DNA from: Phycisphaeraceae bacterium
Lineage (GTDB): Bacteria; Planctomycetota; Phycisphaerae; Phycisphaerales; UBA1924
DNA length: 64,000 nucleotides
Reading direction: 5' to 3'
NCBI GenBank assembly: GCA_019636515.1
Contig: JAHBXI010000001.1
Span: forward strand, 310,001-374,000
Position 1 is the first letter of the stretch; the number at the start of each line of letters is the position of its first letter. The notes under the pieces are model-generated. The model was given only the letters and a program-made list of their open reading frames with translations, was not told the DNA's origin and ran no database searches. This document shows positions 1-8,325 of the stretch, piece after piece. The position numbers were made by a program, and so were the translations under genes.

Positions 1-1109
1 ACCTGCTCGGTTCGATCAAGCAGCGGTTCCCGTCGATCCACGTGCATGCCTTCAGCCCGCCGGAGTTGGTCGAGTTCGTCAATTTCTTCAACCCGCCCGG
101 CGGGGACCTGCTCGCCAAGTGCCGCTGGGTCCTGGCGAAGTTGCAGGAAGCCGGGCTTGATTCACTGCCCGGCGGGGGCGGTGAGATCTTCGCCGCGCCG
201 GTTCGCCGGAAAATCGGCCTGGGCAAGTGCGACGCCGAGTCGTGGCTGACCGTCATGCACGCGGCGCATTCGCTGGGGATGTTCACCAGCGCGACGATGA
301 TGTTCGGACACATCGAGGGGTACGCCGACCGAATCCACCACATGCTTCTGGTGCGGGACTGGCAGGACCGATCGCTGGAGGCCGCCAAACGCGGCGAGGG
401 CGCCCAGGAGACCCCGCCCGGCCGCGGCCCCCGACAGGGGTTCGGCCACTACAAGGCGTTCATTTCCTGGCCGTTCCAGCGAGAGAACACGCCGCTGGGC
501 CGTGTGCCCCACTGGGGAGAGGACCCGGCGGACAACAACCGGGAGTTCCCGGGGGACGTGGTGGCGCGGGCCTTTGACTGGGGACGCGGGGGCGAGGTGG
601 ATCACCGGTTGCTCGGCCCCGCCGCGGCGCCATTCGGGCGGCGGGTGCGGATGTCGGGCTCGACGGACTACCTGCGGACCCAGGCCGTGTCGAGACTCAT
701 GCTGGACAACATCTTCTCGATCGGCAGTTCGTGGGTGACGATGGGTCCCCACCTGGGCCAGGTGGGGCTGGCGTTTGGCGCCAACGACATGGGCAGCGTG
801 ATGATGGAGGAAAACGTCGTCTCCTCGGCGGGTACCACGTACTGCCTCGACGAGGCGGTCCTGTGCCGCCTGATCCGGGAAAGCGGGTTCATCCCGGCGC
901 AGCGCGACAACGCGTACGACCTGTTGAAGATCCATGACGGGCCGGACGCCCCCGACCGATCGGTCTCGGACTGGTCGCTTCACCGGGCGCGAACCCTGGC
1001 ACGCCAGTCGGTCTCGGCCGGGACGGGAACCCAGGCCAAGCCAGGGGCGCCTCCGAGCCGTGTGAACCTGACGGTCGGGGCAACCCGTGCCGAAGTTGAT
1101 CCGGCGTAA
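1..1109 (+). CDS. mqnC: Cyclic dehypoxanthinyl futalosine synthase (MqnC), 3' part
   Basis: Radical-SAM enzyme of the futalosine route to menaquinone, which cyclises dehypoxanthinyl futalosine. The gene is cut by the window edge. The frame is open from base 3 and gives 368 visible residues. The N-terminal CxxxCxxC cluster must lie upstream and cannot be seen. Family signatures are present in order: GGGGEIFAAPVRRKI, MMFGHIE, FISWPFQRENTPLG and, near the end, MEENVVSSAGTTY. An insertion of roughly 20 residues rich in Gly, Pro and Arg separates the MMFGHIE part from the FISWPFQ part. The gene converges on ribonuclease Y with only 21 bp between the stop codons, and I see no terminator there. Related MqnE is less likely because the GGGxEI and WPFQ motifs fit MqnC better. 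Confidence 0.9.
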   Translation, partial: LLGSIKQRFPSIHVHAFSPPELVEFVNFFNPPGGDLLAKCRWVLAKLQEAGLDSLPGGGGEIFAAPVRRKIGLGKCDAESWLTVMHAAHSLGMFTSATMMFGHIEGYADRIHHMLLVRDWQDRSLEAAKRGEGAQETPPGRGPRQGFGHYKAFISWPFQRENTPLGRVPHWGEDPADNNREFPGDVVARAFDWGRGGEVDHRLLGPAAAPFGRRVRMSGSTDYLRTQAVSRLMLDNIFSIGSSWVTMGPHLGQVGLAFGANDMGSVMMEENVVSSAGTTYCLDEAVLCRLIRESGFIPAQRDNAYDLLKIHDGPDAPDRSVSDWSLHRARTLARQSVSAGTGTQAKPGAPPSRVNLTVGATRAEVDPA

Positions 1110-1130
1110 ACCCACGCCGGTTCACGGCAA

Positions 1131-2720
1131 TCAGCGGGCGTACTCGATCGCCCGGGTCTCTCGCAGGACGGTGACCTTGATCTCACCGGGGAAGGTCATC
1201 TCCTCGCTGACTCGCTTGGCGATCTGGTGGGCGATGAGGAAGGCCTCGTCGTCGCCGACCCTGGCGGCGTCGATCATCACGCGGACCTCGCGACCGGCCT
1301 GGATGGCGTACGCCTCGGTCACGCCCTTGAACCCGGTGGCGATGTCCTGGAGTTCCGTCAGGCGCTGGACGTACTTTTCCATGCTCTCCCGTCGGGCTCC
1401 GGGCCGAGCGGAGGAGACCGCATCGGCCGCCATCACGATCGGGGTGTAGAAACTCGTCGAGGGGATGTCGGCGTGGTGCCCGCCGATCGCGTTGAGCACC
1501 GGCTCTTTCTCCCCGTACTGGCGGGCAAAGTCCATGCCGATCTTGGGGTGTCCCCCCTCCATCTCCTGGTCCATCGCCTTGCCGATGTCGTGCAGGAACC
1601 CGCAGCGTCGCGCCACCGTGCCGTCGAGGCCCAGGAGGTCGGCGATGATCTGGCTGAGGAAGGCGACCTCGATCGAGTGCCGGAGCACGTTTTGCCCGAA
1701 ACTCGTCCGGTAGTGGAGTTTGCCCATCGCCTCAACGACCTTGGGGTGCAGCCCGCGGAGGTTGGCCTCCAGCACGGCGTCCTTGCCCGCCTTGATGATC
1801 TTCTCCCCGATCTCCGATCGAACCTTCTCGACGACCTCCTCGATGCGGGTCGGGTGCATGCGACCGTCGGCGATGAGGCGGTTGAGGGACTCGACGGCCA
1901 CGGCCTGGCGGATCTTGTCAAAGCAGGAGACCACGATCACGCCCGGGGTATCGTCGACGATGATGTCAACGCCGGTGGCCTTCTCGATTGCCCGGATATT
2001 GCGGCCCTCACGCCCGATGATCCGCCCCTTCATGTCGTCGGAGGGGATCTCGACCGTCCGGACGGTGGATTCGGAGGTGTGCTCCCCGGCGTAGCGCTGG
2101 ACCGCCATCAGCGTGATCTCACGGGCCTTGGCCTTGGCCTCGTGCTCGGCGTCCTCGACGATCTTGCGGGCCACTTTGGCCGCTTCCTGGCGACACTCAC
2201 CCTCGATCCGCTCAAGAAGAAGTTCCTTGGCGGCGTTCGGGGTAAGATCGGCGATCTTGAGGAGTTTGTCCTTCTGCTCCTCCAGGATGCGCTGCGACTC
2301 GACTTCACGCTGTCCGATCCGCTCTTCCCGCTGGCGCAGCGACTCGGACTGCTTGGAGAGGCCCTGCTCCTTGAGGGTGAGGGTTTCCTCCTTGCGGTCC
2401 ACGAGGTCTTCCCGCTTGGCGAGCCGCCGCTCGTACTCACGGATCTCGCCCCGGGACTGTTCGAGTTCCTTCTCGGCTCGTTCCTTGCGCTCAAGGATGG
2501 CTCGCTCGCCATCGAGCCTGGATTTCTCGGCTTCGGTCCTGGCCTGGGACTCGGCCTGCTCACGTATGCGGCGGGCATCCGCCTTGGCCTGGGAGAGACT
2601 CGCCAGGCCGATGGCCTTCGAAATCACGATGGCAACGATGATGCCGGCGAAGAGTCCCCCGGCCATCCATCCGAACTCGGCGGCCCCTACCGCCATTCCA
2701 AGGACCATGTCGTGGTGCAT
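1131..2720 (-). CDS. rny: Ribonuclease Y
   Basis: Membrane-anchored endoribonuclease that starts mRNA decay. The protein has 529 residues from the chosen start, the usual size. In order it shows a membrane segment (about residues 17-37), a long charged coiled coil rich in Glu, Arg and Lys (about 45-215), a KH RNA-binding domain with GRIIGREGRNIRAIE (from about 232), and an HD phosphohydrolase domain with RHSIEV and HDIGKAMD (about 348-384). The ATG at 2720 was chosen because GGAGGA lies 9 nt upstream. A longer reading from 2798 adds 26 residues with no family similarity. It is divergent from the lipoprotein gene across a 580-bp gap. Confidence 0.95.
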   Translation of the reverse strand: MHHDMVLGMAVGAAEFGWMAGGLFAGIIVAIVISKAIGLASLSQAKADARRIREQAESQARTEAEKSRLDGERAILERKERAEKELEQSRGEIREYERRLAKREDLVDRKEETLTLKEQGLSKQSESLRQREERIGQREVESQRILEEQKDKLLKIADLTPNAAKELLLERIEGECRQEAAKVARKIVEDAEHEAKAKAREITLMAVQRYAGEHTSESTVRTVEIPSDDMKGRIIGREGRNIRAIEKATGVDIIVDDTPGVIVVSCFDKIRQAVAVESLNRLIADGRMHPTRIEEVVEKVRSEIGEKIIKAGKDAVLEANLRGLHPKVVEAMGKLHYRTSFGQNVLRHSIEVAFLSQIIADLLGLDGTVARRCGFLHDIGKAMDQEMEGGHPKIGMDFARQYGEKEPVLNAIGGHHADIPSTSFYTPIVMAADAVSSARPGARRESMEKYVQRLTELQDIATGFKGVTEAYAIQAGREVRVMIDAARVGDDEAFLIAHQIAKRVSEEMTFPGEIKVTVLRETRAIEYAR

Positions 2721-3303
2721 GGCGAACGGTCCTCCACCCGTGGCGGCCGACCATGCGGCATCCACGGCCCTGGTTGACCGCGATCGGCGGAAAGACACTC
2801 GACATCGGTGCGTGGATCGGTCCTGAGCGATCGGTTCACGCAGGTGCCCGTGGCGCCTGCCTTAAAGGACAACTCCTGCTGGCCGGGCTTGCGGCGCCCC
2901 CGCGACGTGCCCGACCCCATGAGATCCATCTTGACGGAAAGAGGCCTTGATTTGATCGCCCGGGCGGCGGGAAAAACCCGGGAACTGCAGATCCGCCTGA
3001 CTGTCGATCGAACCGGACGTTTCCGAACCAGACCACCAAAGCGCCCGCGGTCGGCGGGCCTCGATCACGCACGAATCTCGAATCTCCGCGCCATTCGCGG
3101 GGTAAAGTGAACACGCGGACGCCCCGTGGCGGCCGACTTAAAACATTCTACACCTTCTCGAACCAGGCCGGCGCGACCACACCACCCCGAGGGCGGATCT
3201 TTCGGGCCTCCGTCATGCCTCCGGGGATGCACGGCCGATTCAATCACGTCCCCCGATTCACGCGAAATAGAGTTTGTATTTTGTTTGGAACAGGACACCC
3301 ACC
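2721..3303. other. Divergent intergenic region of 583 bp
   Basis: No convincing gene here. The short ORFs on both strands resemble no family I know. It should hold the promoters for ribonuclease Y (minus) and the lipoprotein (plus), but no clear -35/-10 pair is visible. One hairpin is visible at 2840-2860: a 9-bp stem (GCAGGTGCC with GGCGCCTGC, one G-U pair) and a 3-nt loop, with no T tract after it. An AT-richer stretch at about 3270-3295 just ahead of the lipoprotein gene is the likeliest place for its promoter. I looked for signal recognition particle RNA, tmRNA and RNase P RNA signatures and found none. Confidence 0.4.
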
Positions 3304-4071
3304 ATGCCCAGCATGAATCCGATCAACAAGTCACGCCACTCCGGTTCGCGGTTCGCCCTCGGGGCCATAAGCGTGCTGCTGGCCGCCGTCCTGACCGTCG
3401 GGTGCGCCCTCAAGTCGCCGATGCGCGTCAAGATCCCCGGGGCGGATGAGCCGGTGGTCGGGCCGTTCGCCGCGGACATCCAGAACGTCCGCGGGGCGGT
3501 GGAGTTGATCGTGGAGGGGTGGCTTGACCGGCCCGTGGTCGAGGTCCTTTCCATTGAATCCGGACGGCCGGTGGACTCCTCCGAGCACGTCGCGGCGTCG
3601 GTTACACGCGGGGAGTTCGGCTCGATTCTCCGGGTTGTCAGTTCGGACACGGCTCGGCAAGCCGCCCCCGCGATGATGATCCGTGTGCGGATGCCGGCAT
3701 GCGACGGTGCCCGCGTGCGCACGGCCGGGGGAGGCGTGTTGGCGCTGGGCGTGGGAGGGAGCATCGACATCAAGGTCGTCCAGGCCGACCACGCAAGCGG
3801 GAGCATCGTGGTACGCACCCGCCGGCCGATCAGCCAGCCGCTCTCGATCACGACCGATTCGGGTGATGTTTCGGTCACGCTGGGGTCCGCCTCGAACCTC
3901 CGCGTGGTTGCACGCACCGCGGAGGGATCCGCCAAACTCCAGGCGAACGTGGCACGGACCTCGATGAACACCCAGGACCTGGTGCATTTCGACGTTGACA
4001 TCAACGACGCTTCGGCGCCGGGCGAGGTGAGGACCGGGCGGGGGGATATACGGGTCGTGTTCCGGGATTGA
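3304..4071 (+). CDS. Predicted lipoprotein with beta-rich exported domain
   Basis: Exported protein of unknown function. The N-terminus has basic residues, a hydrophobic stretch and a lipobox-like LTVGC with the Cys at about residue 34, so it is probably lipid-anchored. The remaining 220 residues are rich in Val, Gly, Ser and Thr with alternating hydrophobic residues. Stretches such as SGSIVVRTRRPI, ITTDSGDVSVTLG and EVRTGRGDIRVVFRD look like the repeating strands of DUF4097-type adhesin-like beta proteins. That relationship is an inference. ATG 3304 is used; a second ATG at 3313 is equally possible. It lies 57 bp upstream of mnmG on the same strand. Confidence 0.7.
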   Translation: MPSMNPINKSRHSGSRFALGAISVLLAAVLTVGCALKSPMRVKIPGADEPVVGPFAADIQNVRGAVELIVEGWLDRPVVEVLSIESGRPVDSSEHVAASVTRGEFGSILRVVSSDTARQAAPAMMIRVRMPACDGARVRTAGGGVLALGVGGSIDIKVVQADHASGSIVVRTRRPISQPLSITTDSGDVSVTLGSASNLRVVARTAEGSAKLQANVARTSMNTQDLVHFDVDINDASAPGEVRTGRGDIRVVFRD

Positions 4072-4128
4072 CGGGGAATCGCTCCTTGTGCGCGGGGCCT
4101 GCGTGGCGGTTGATTCGTAGAATCCGGC

Positions 4129-6102
4129 GTGATTGAGCGCACGTACGCGGTCATCGTGATCGGCGGCGGGCACGCCGGCGTCGAGGCCGCGTGGTCCGCG
4201 GCCAACCTTCTCGGCCAGGCCGGATCCGTGGCCCTGGTGACGATTGACCCGGGGCGGATCGGCGTGATGTCCTGCAACCCCGCGATCGGCGGGCTCGCCA
4301 AGGGGCAACTCGTTCGAGAGGTGGACGCGATGGGCGGGCTGATGGGCCTGGCCGCCGACGCGACGGGGATCCAGTTCCGGGTGCTCAACACCTCCAAAGG
4401 TGAGGCCGTCCGTGGGCCGCGCGCCCAGTGCGATAAGCACGCGTACGCGGAAGCGGTGCGGAGGCTGATCGCATCTCGCCGCGAGATCGAGGTGATCGCG
4501 GGCGTGGTCGAACGCCTCGTGGTGCATGGCGGGCGCATCGAAGGCGTCGATATCCGGGGAGGTCTTGACGAGCAAGGAACCTTCAACCGGCTCCGCTCAC
4601 GGGCCGTCGTCCTCACGACCGGGACATTCATGCGGGGGCTGATGCACACAGGCCAGACCCGCACCGCCGGGGGGCGCCACGGGGAGTCGCCGGCCGTCGG
4701 GATCTCCGAGGCACTGCGGAACCTGGGCTTTGAACTCGGCCGGCTCAAGACCGGCACCCCGCCGCGGCTTCTCCGATCGTCGATCCGCTGGGATGACCTG
4801 CCAGCCCAGTTCGGGGATGAATCGCCGACACCGTTTTCCGACCTGACCGCGCGGGTAGGAAACCCCAAAGCGCAAGGCACCCCGGGGCCTGGCCTTCAAT
4901 CCACCGCCGACCTGCAGGCGTGGGCCGAATCGGGGTTCGTGCTCGGGCGATTCCCGCTGCTGGACCAGGTCGAATGCCGCCAGACCTCGACGACGCCAGC
5001 CGCGCACGCGCTGATCCGCGAGAACCTGCACCGCGCGCCGATGTACTCCGGGCAGATCGAGTCGATGGGGCCTCGCTACTGCCCGAGCATCGAGGACAAG
5101 GTTGTTCGGTTCGCGCAGCGCGATTCGCACGGGGTCTTCCTGGAGATCGAGTCGCACCGCGACGACTGGATCTACTGCAACGGGATCTCGACTTCGCTCC
5201 CGTCCGACGTGCAGGACATGATCGTCCGCTCGATGCCCGGCTGCGAACAGGCCCGGATCCTGCGGTACGGGTACGCGGTCGAGTACGACATGGTCCGCCC
5301 GCACCAGATCCTGCCGACGGGTCAGACCCGGCTGGTGGCGGGGCTGTACCTGGCCGGACAGATCAACGGGACCAGCGGCTACGAGGAGGCGGCGGGGCAG
5401 GGCCTGATCGCCGGAATCAACGCCGCCAGAGAGGCCGCCGGGCAGGGAGAGTTCACGCTGGGGCGCGACCAGGCGTACCTCGGCGTGATGATGGACGACC
5501 TTGTCACCAAGACACCCGTCGAGCCGTACCGGATGTTCACCAGCCGCGCCGAGCACCGGCTCCTGCTGCGCGCCGACAACGCCGCCGACAGGCTCACGCC
5601 AACGGCCGACCGACTCGGCCTGCTCGGCTCAACCCGCCTGGGACAGCGACGGCGCGAGGCGATGGCCGCGCGCGCTCACGCGATGGCCGAACTCAACCGC
5701 CTGATCGATTCGACCAGGGAAAACGGGGCCTTGCTCGCCGACCGCATACGCACGCAGAACTTCGGCCTTGACCACCTGAAGCAGGCGCTGGCCGTACGCC
5801 CCGATGGGCTGATCTTCGACCCCGGCGCGTGGGAAACCGTCTTTGCCGACCGCAAGTACGAGGCCTACCTCTCTCGCCAGCGGGCCGAGATACGGCGCCA
5901 GGCCGAGAACGAACACCGCCGTATCCCGGACGGTTTCGAGCAAACCCCGCTGGAAGGGCTGCGGGCCGAAGCCCGGCAATCGCTCCGGAGGTTTCGCCCG
6001 CGGACTTTCGGCCAGGCCTCGCGGCTTGAAGGGATCACCCCCGCGGACCTGACGCTGCTCTCCGTGCTGGTCAAGCGGTACGGGGCGACCGTGCGACGGT
6101 GA
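4129..6102 (+). CDS. mnmG: tRNA uridine-5-carboxymethylaminomethyl modification enzyme MnmG
   Basis: FAD-dependent enzyme that works with the GTPase MnmE to build the cmnm5 modification on U34 of certain tRNAs. The 657-residue length is slightly above the usual 620-650. The FAD-binding IGGGHAGVEAA lies at residues 11-21, followed by SCNPAIGGLAKGQLV at about 47, the PRAQCDKHAY signature, and the GYEEAAGQGLIAGINA signature at about 420. The C-terminal helical domain ends with the expected DLTLLSVLVKRYG. The start is GTG at 4129, which puts the FAD motif at the usual distance. MnmE is not in the window. The next feature downstream is a tRNA on the opposite strand. Confidence 0.95.
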   Translation: MIERTYAVIVIGGGHAGVEAAWSAANLLGQAGSVALVTIDPGRIGVMSCNPAIGGLAKGQLVREVDAMGGLMGLAADATGIQFRVLNTSKGEAVRGPRAQCDKHAYAEAVRRLIASRREIEVIAGVVERLVVHGGRIEGVDIRGGLDEQGTFNRLRSRAVVLTTGTFMRGLMHTGQTRTAGGRHGESPAVGISEALRNLGFELGRLKTGTPPRLLRSSIRWDDLPAQFGDESPTPFSDLTARVGNPKAQGTPGPGLQSTADLQAWAESGFVLGRFPLLDQVECRQTSTTPAAHALIRENLHRAPMYSGQIESMGPRYCPSIEDKVVRFAQRDSHGVFLEIESHRDDWIYCNGISTSLPSDVQDMIVRSMPGCEQARILRYGYAVEYDMVRPHQILPTGQTRLVAGLYLAGQINGTSGYEEAAGQGLIAGINAAREAAGQGEFTLGRDQAYLGVMMDDLVTKTPVEPYRMFTSRAEHRLLLRADNAADRLTPTADRLGLLGSTRLGQRRREAMAARAHAMAELNRLIDSTRENGALLADRIRTQNFGLDHLKQALAVRPDGLIFDPGAWETVFADRKYEAYLSRQRAEIRRQAENEHRRIPDGFEQTPLEGLRAEARQSLRRFRPRTFGQASRLEGITPADLTLLSVLVKRYGATVRR

Positions 6103-6160
6103 GGCACGATCGAGAAGGAGCACGCGCCGCCCCGGCCCCCCCCGATCGCCACGGATCAAA

Positions 6161-6233
6161 AGCCGCCGGTCGGACTCGAACCGACAACCCCCGCATTACA
6201 AATACGGTGCACTACCAGTTGTGCTACGGCGGC
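6161..6233 (-). tRNA. tRNA-Thr (anticodon TGT)
   Basis: Read on the minus strand the cloverleaf is complete. The acceptor GCCGCCG pairs perfectly with CGGCGGC, the D-arm is GCACAACTGGTAGTGC, the anticodon stem CCGTA/TGCGG closes the loop TTTGTAA (anticodon TGT at loop positions 3-5), and the T-arm is GTCGGTTCGAGTCCGAC. The discriminator base is T. CCA is not encoded and must be added after transcription. It lies between mnmG and the insertion sequence, which begins 75 bp away. Confidence 0.95.
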
Positions 6234-6299
6234 GGCCAGAGAAGAGTGTACCCCGGATCGGGGATCTCGGACCTGGCCGGGAAGCCGGCCGCCCGCTCG

Positions 6300-6330
6300 G
6301 CGTACTTCGGAAATATGTACTTGTTGAAAA
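6300..6330. repeat. Left target duplication and terminal inverted repeat of the IS
   Basis: The 8-bp target duplication gcgtactt is at 6300-6307. It is followed by the 23-bp left terminal inverted repeat (6308-6330), which begins CGGAAATATGTAC and ends TGTTGAAAA. It matches the reverse complement of the right end at 21 of 23 positions. An inverted copy of the inner box, TTTTCAACA, sits at 6348-6356, so the left end carries two facing copies of this probable transposase-binding motif. Confidence 0.93.
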
Positions 6331-6336
6331 TATCTC

Positions 6337-6364
6337 TTGACCCAGAGTTTTCAACAGATAAAAT
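6337..6364 (+). promoter_or_regulatory. Probable transposase promoter
   Basis: TTGACC (6337-6342) and TAAAAT (6359-6364) are separated by 16 bp and resemble sigma-70 -35 and -10 boxes. Transcription from them would begin at about 6371, which is the transposase ATG itself, so the message could be leaderless. The inverted TTTTCAACA box (6348-6356) lies inside the spacer, so transposase bound there could repress its own gene. That last point is inference. Confidence 0.55.
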
Positions 6365-6370
6365 GATTTC

Positions 6371-7342
6371 ATGGTCCACGAGAAGTCCAAGAAGCCCGAG
6401 CTTGAGCAGTCCGAAGTCATCGAAGAGATGCCGCTCGCCTGTTCTACGGAACGCGCGGCGGTGGAGTTCTTCGAGGCAAAGCGATGGGGCGATTGTCCGT
6501 GTTGCCCACACTGCGGCGACACCGACGTGTACACCATGAAGGATCGCAAGACGGGCGACCGCAACAAGGATTTCCGTTGGCGCTGTCGCGGGTGCGGCTC
6601 GCTCTACTCGGTTCGCACGGGCATGATCTTCGAGGAATCGCTTATCCCGCTGCACAAGTGGGCGCGGGCGATTTGGGAAGCGGCGTCGGGCAAGAACGGC
6701 GTGAGCGCGCTTGAGATTTCCCGCAAGTGCCAGATTTCCTACAAGTCGGCGCTGTTCGTCATGCACCGGCTGCGCCACGCGATGGCGGACGACTTCACCA
6801 GCCCGCCGAAGCTCACGGGCACGATTGAGTGTGACGAGACGTACATCGGCGGCAAGCCCCGCTACAGGGGCAAGAGCAAGCGCGGGCGCGGCACCAAGAA
6901 GCAGCCGGTGGTCGCGGTCCTTCAGCGCGGCGGCATCGTGCGGACGCGGGTTATCCCCGTCGTCAACGCCGAGAACGTCAAGACGATGATCCGCGAGAAC
7001 GTGGCGAAGTCCGCCCGCATCTGCACGGACTCTGAGAGTTCGTACCGGGGCATCGGAGCTGAGTACCGGGGCGGTCACCACTCGGTCAATCACGGCGCGG
7101 GCGAGTACGTCCGGGGCGACGTGACCACGAACGCCGTTGAGGGATTCTTCGCCCGTGTCAAGCGGGGCATGAAGGGCGTCTACCACAACGTGAGCCGTGA
7201 GCACTTGTTCCGGTACATGGACCAATTCGAGTTCGCCCACAACACCCGCAAGATGAATGACGGGGAGCGGGTACTGTCCCTGATAGACAAGGCGGACGGG
7301 AAGCGCCTGCGGTACAGGGAGCCGGGCAAGAAGGCTGGCTAG
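6371..7342 (+). CDS. IS1595-family transposase
   Basis: DDE-type transposase that moves the surrounding element. The protein has 323 residues. An N-terminal zinc ribbon is visible (CPCCPHCG at about residue 43 and CRGCG at about 74), followed by a DNA-binding region, then the ISXO2-type catalytic core starting at about 154 with TIECDETYIGGK. It continues through ICTDSESSY and HHSVNHGAGEYV and ends with NAVEGFFARVKRGMKGVYH, which contains the conserved N-x-x-E segment. The Asp-Asp-Glu/Asn residues are all present and the frame is unbroken, so it is probably active. No ribosome-binding site precedes the ATG, which fits the leaderless promoter described above. A later Met at about residue 21 is an alternative start. 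Confidence 0.93.
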   Translation: MVHEKSKKPELEQSEVIEEMPLACSTERAAVEFFEAKRWGDCPCCPHCGDTDVYTMKDRKTGDRNKDFRWRCRGCGSLYSVRTGMIFEESLIPLHKWARAIWEAASGKNGVSALEISRKCQISYKSALFVMHRLRHAMADDFTSPPKLTGTIECDETYIGGKPRYRGKSKRGRGTKKQPVVAVLQRGGIVRTRVIPVVNAENVKTMIRENVAKSARICTDSESSYRGIGAEYRGGHHSVNHGAGEYVRGDVTTNAVEGFFARVKRGMKGVYHNVSREHLFRYMDQFEFAHNTRKMNDGERVLSLIDKADGKRLRYREPGKKAG

Positions 7343-7352
7343 AGTTCTCCGC

Positions 7353-7505
7353 ATGGCTGCCAAGAAAAAGACCAAGAAGCGCGGACCTACTCCCAAAACG
7401 TTGAGGATTGAGGGAGGCTTTGAGGCTGCGGTTGAGAAATTGGTGCGGGCTGCGGCGACGAAGCGGAAGGCGAAGCGTCGGTCGCTGGCGCGTTTGTCGA
7501 AGTAG
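7353..7505 (+). CDS. Small basic protein ORF downstream of transposase
   Basis: A 50-residue, very basic ORF (starts MAAKKKTKKRGPTP) that begins 10 bp after the transposase stop on the same strand. Its middle part KTLRIEGGFEAAVEKLVRAA resembles, from memory, small ORFs often found behind IS1595-family transposases; this is not verified. It could be a DNA-binding accessory or regulatory protein of the element. Its last 119 bp overlap the end of the ORF on the opposite strand. The ATG has no strong ribosome-binding site. Function is unknown. Confidence 0.55.
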   Translation: MAAKKKTKKRGPTPKTLRIEGGFEAAVEKLVRAAATKRKAKRRSLARLSK

Positions 7506-8142
7506 GATCGAGGCCCCACGCCTTACTCCACACCCACTGCCCAAAGCGGGCAATAAGAGCGTCTGGCGTCATCGCCAAAACACCAACCAGCGTTAGGAAC
7601 GCAATGAACCAGTTGAAACGGGAGTCGCGCTTGCGACGGTCGTTTTCAACTTTGGTGGCGTCGGCATCTCGACGTTCCTCCCATTTGCGGCGATCGGCCT
7701 CCATGGTCCTTTCCCATGCACGCCGATTATCTTCTAGTCTTTCTTCAAGTGCCTCAAACATGGCCATCTCCAACATCAGTCCGGGATCAGTGCCCGGCAC
7801 GTATTCAGACCACTTCGCACACACCCTCTCTTCATTCAGTACGGTCAACGCAACGCGCCGTTCTTCCTGTATCCGCTCTCGTTCCTCGTTCCCCTCTACC
7901 AAAGCGCCGAGCCGGATTTTCACACCGCGCGGCTCAAGCAACTTCCGAAACGAGACTTGACGCCGCAGGCAAATGGGCTCTGCACCGTACTTGCCCTTCT
8001 CTGCCACAATGTGAAAAAGTGAGCCGTCGCCGCGCCGCTCCTGCTCGACTTCTGTGATGTGCGGGCCCGTCGAAAATGGCGTGTGCCGAAGCGCCAGAAA
8101 TCCACAGTCCACGCACCGCCTCCGCTCCACTTGGTGTTCCAT
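7387..8142 (-). CDS. Passenger protein of the insertion sequence, predicted membrane protein
   Basis: A 251-residue ORF filling the right half of the element and convergent with the transposase. The N-terminus has CVDC and a third Cys at about residue 58 (PICLRR), possibly a metal-binding unit. The middle (about 125-175) is strongly charged and probably coiled coil (EERLEDNRRAWERTMEADRR). One hydrophobic segment follows (FNWFIAFLTLVGVLAM, about 178-193), and the tail is rich in Pro, Gln and Ser. I do not recognise a family. It is not one of the usual IS1595 passengers I know. The tail overlaps the 51-codon ORF antisense, so the true end may differ. The ATG at 8142 lies only 41 bp from the right end of the element. 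Confidence 0.6.
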   Translation of the reverse strand: MEHQVERRRCVDCGFLALRHTPFSTGPHITEVEQERRGDGSLFHIVAEKGKYGAEPICLRRQVSFRKLLEPRGVKIRLGALVEGNEERERIQEERRVALTVLNEERVCAKWSEYVPGTDPGLMLEMAMFEALEERLEDNRRAWERTMEADRRKWEERRDADATKVENDRRKRDSRFNWFIAFLTLVGVLAMTPDALIARFGQWVWSKAWGLDPTSTNAPATDASPSASSPQPAPISQPQPQSLPQSSTFWE

Positions 8143-8160
8143 GCGCCAAGGGTAGCCCTG

Positions 8161-8191
8161 TTTTCAACAGGTACATACTTCCGGCGTACTT
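8161..8191. repeat. Right terminal inverted repeat and target duplication of the IS
   Basis: The right terminal inverted repeat is 8161-8183, starting TTTTCAACAGGTAC and ending TTCCG. The second copy of the target duplication, gcgtactt, is at 8184-8191 and is identical to the copy at 6300-6307. A short AT-containing spacer separates the inverted repeat from the passenger gene. Confidence 0.93.
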
Positions 8192-8325
8192 CCCTCGCGG
8201 AATTGGCGTGAGTCATCCGGCGGGGGTGCGTTCAAGGGAAGTGCCCGCTCGCTTCGAGTTGACGGCGAAGGGGAGCCTCCGCCGTTGGTGGGGCCGCCGT
8301 GCGTTTGGCCTGAGGAGTACTGGAT

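Larger units (their letters stand above)
6308..8183 (+). mobile_element. Complete IS1595-family (ISXO2-like) insertion sequence with accessory genes
   Basis: An intact 1,876-bp element bounded by 23-bp imperfect terminal inverted repeats and a perfect 8-bp direct duplication (gcgtactt), the duplication length typical of the IS1595 family. It carries the transposase (6371-7342), a 51-codon ORF directly downstream (7353-7505) and an ORF on the opposite strand (7387-8142) that fills the right half. The family is known to carry passenger genes. The matching target duplication and open transposase frame point to a recent insertion. The target is the intergenic region between tRNA-Thr and the GDSL hydrolase gene, so no host gene is broken. 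Confidence 0.93.

Noticed and set aside
1227-2777. 516-codon open frame opposite ribonuclease Y
   Set aside because: Ribonuclease Y is unmistakable on the other strand and this frame shows no family motif.
2840-2860. Hairpin as a terminator or small RNA
   Set aside because: No T tract follows on either strand, and the surroundings show no promoter or conserved RNA signature.
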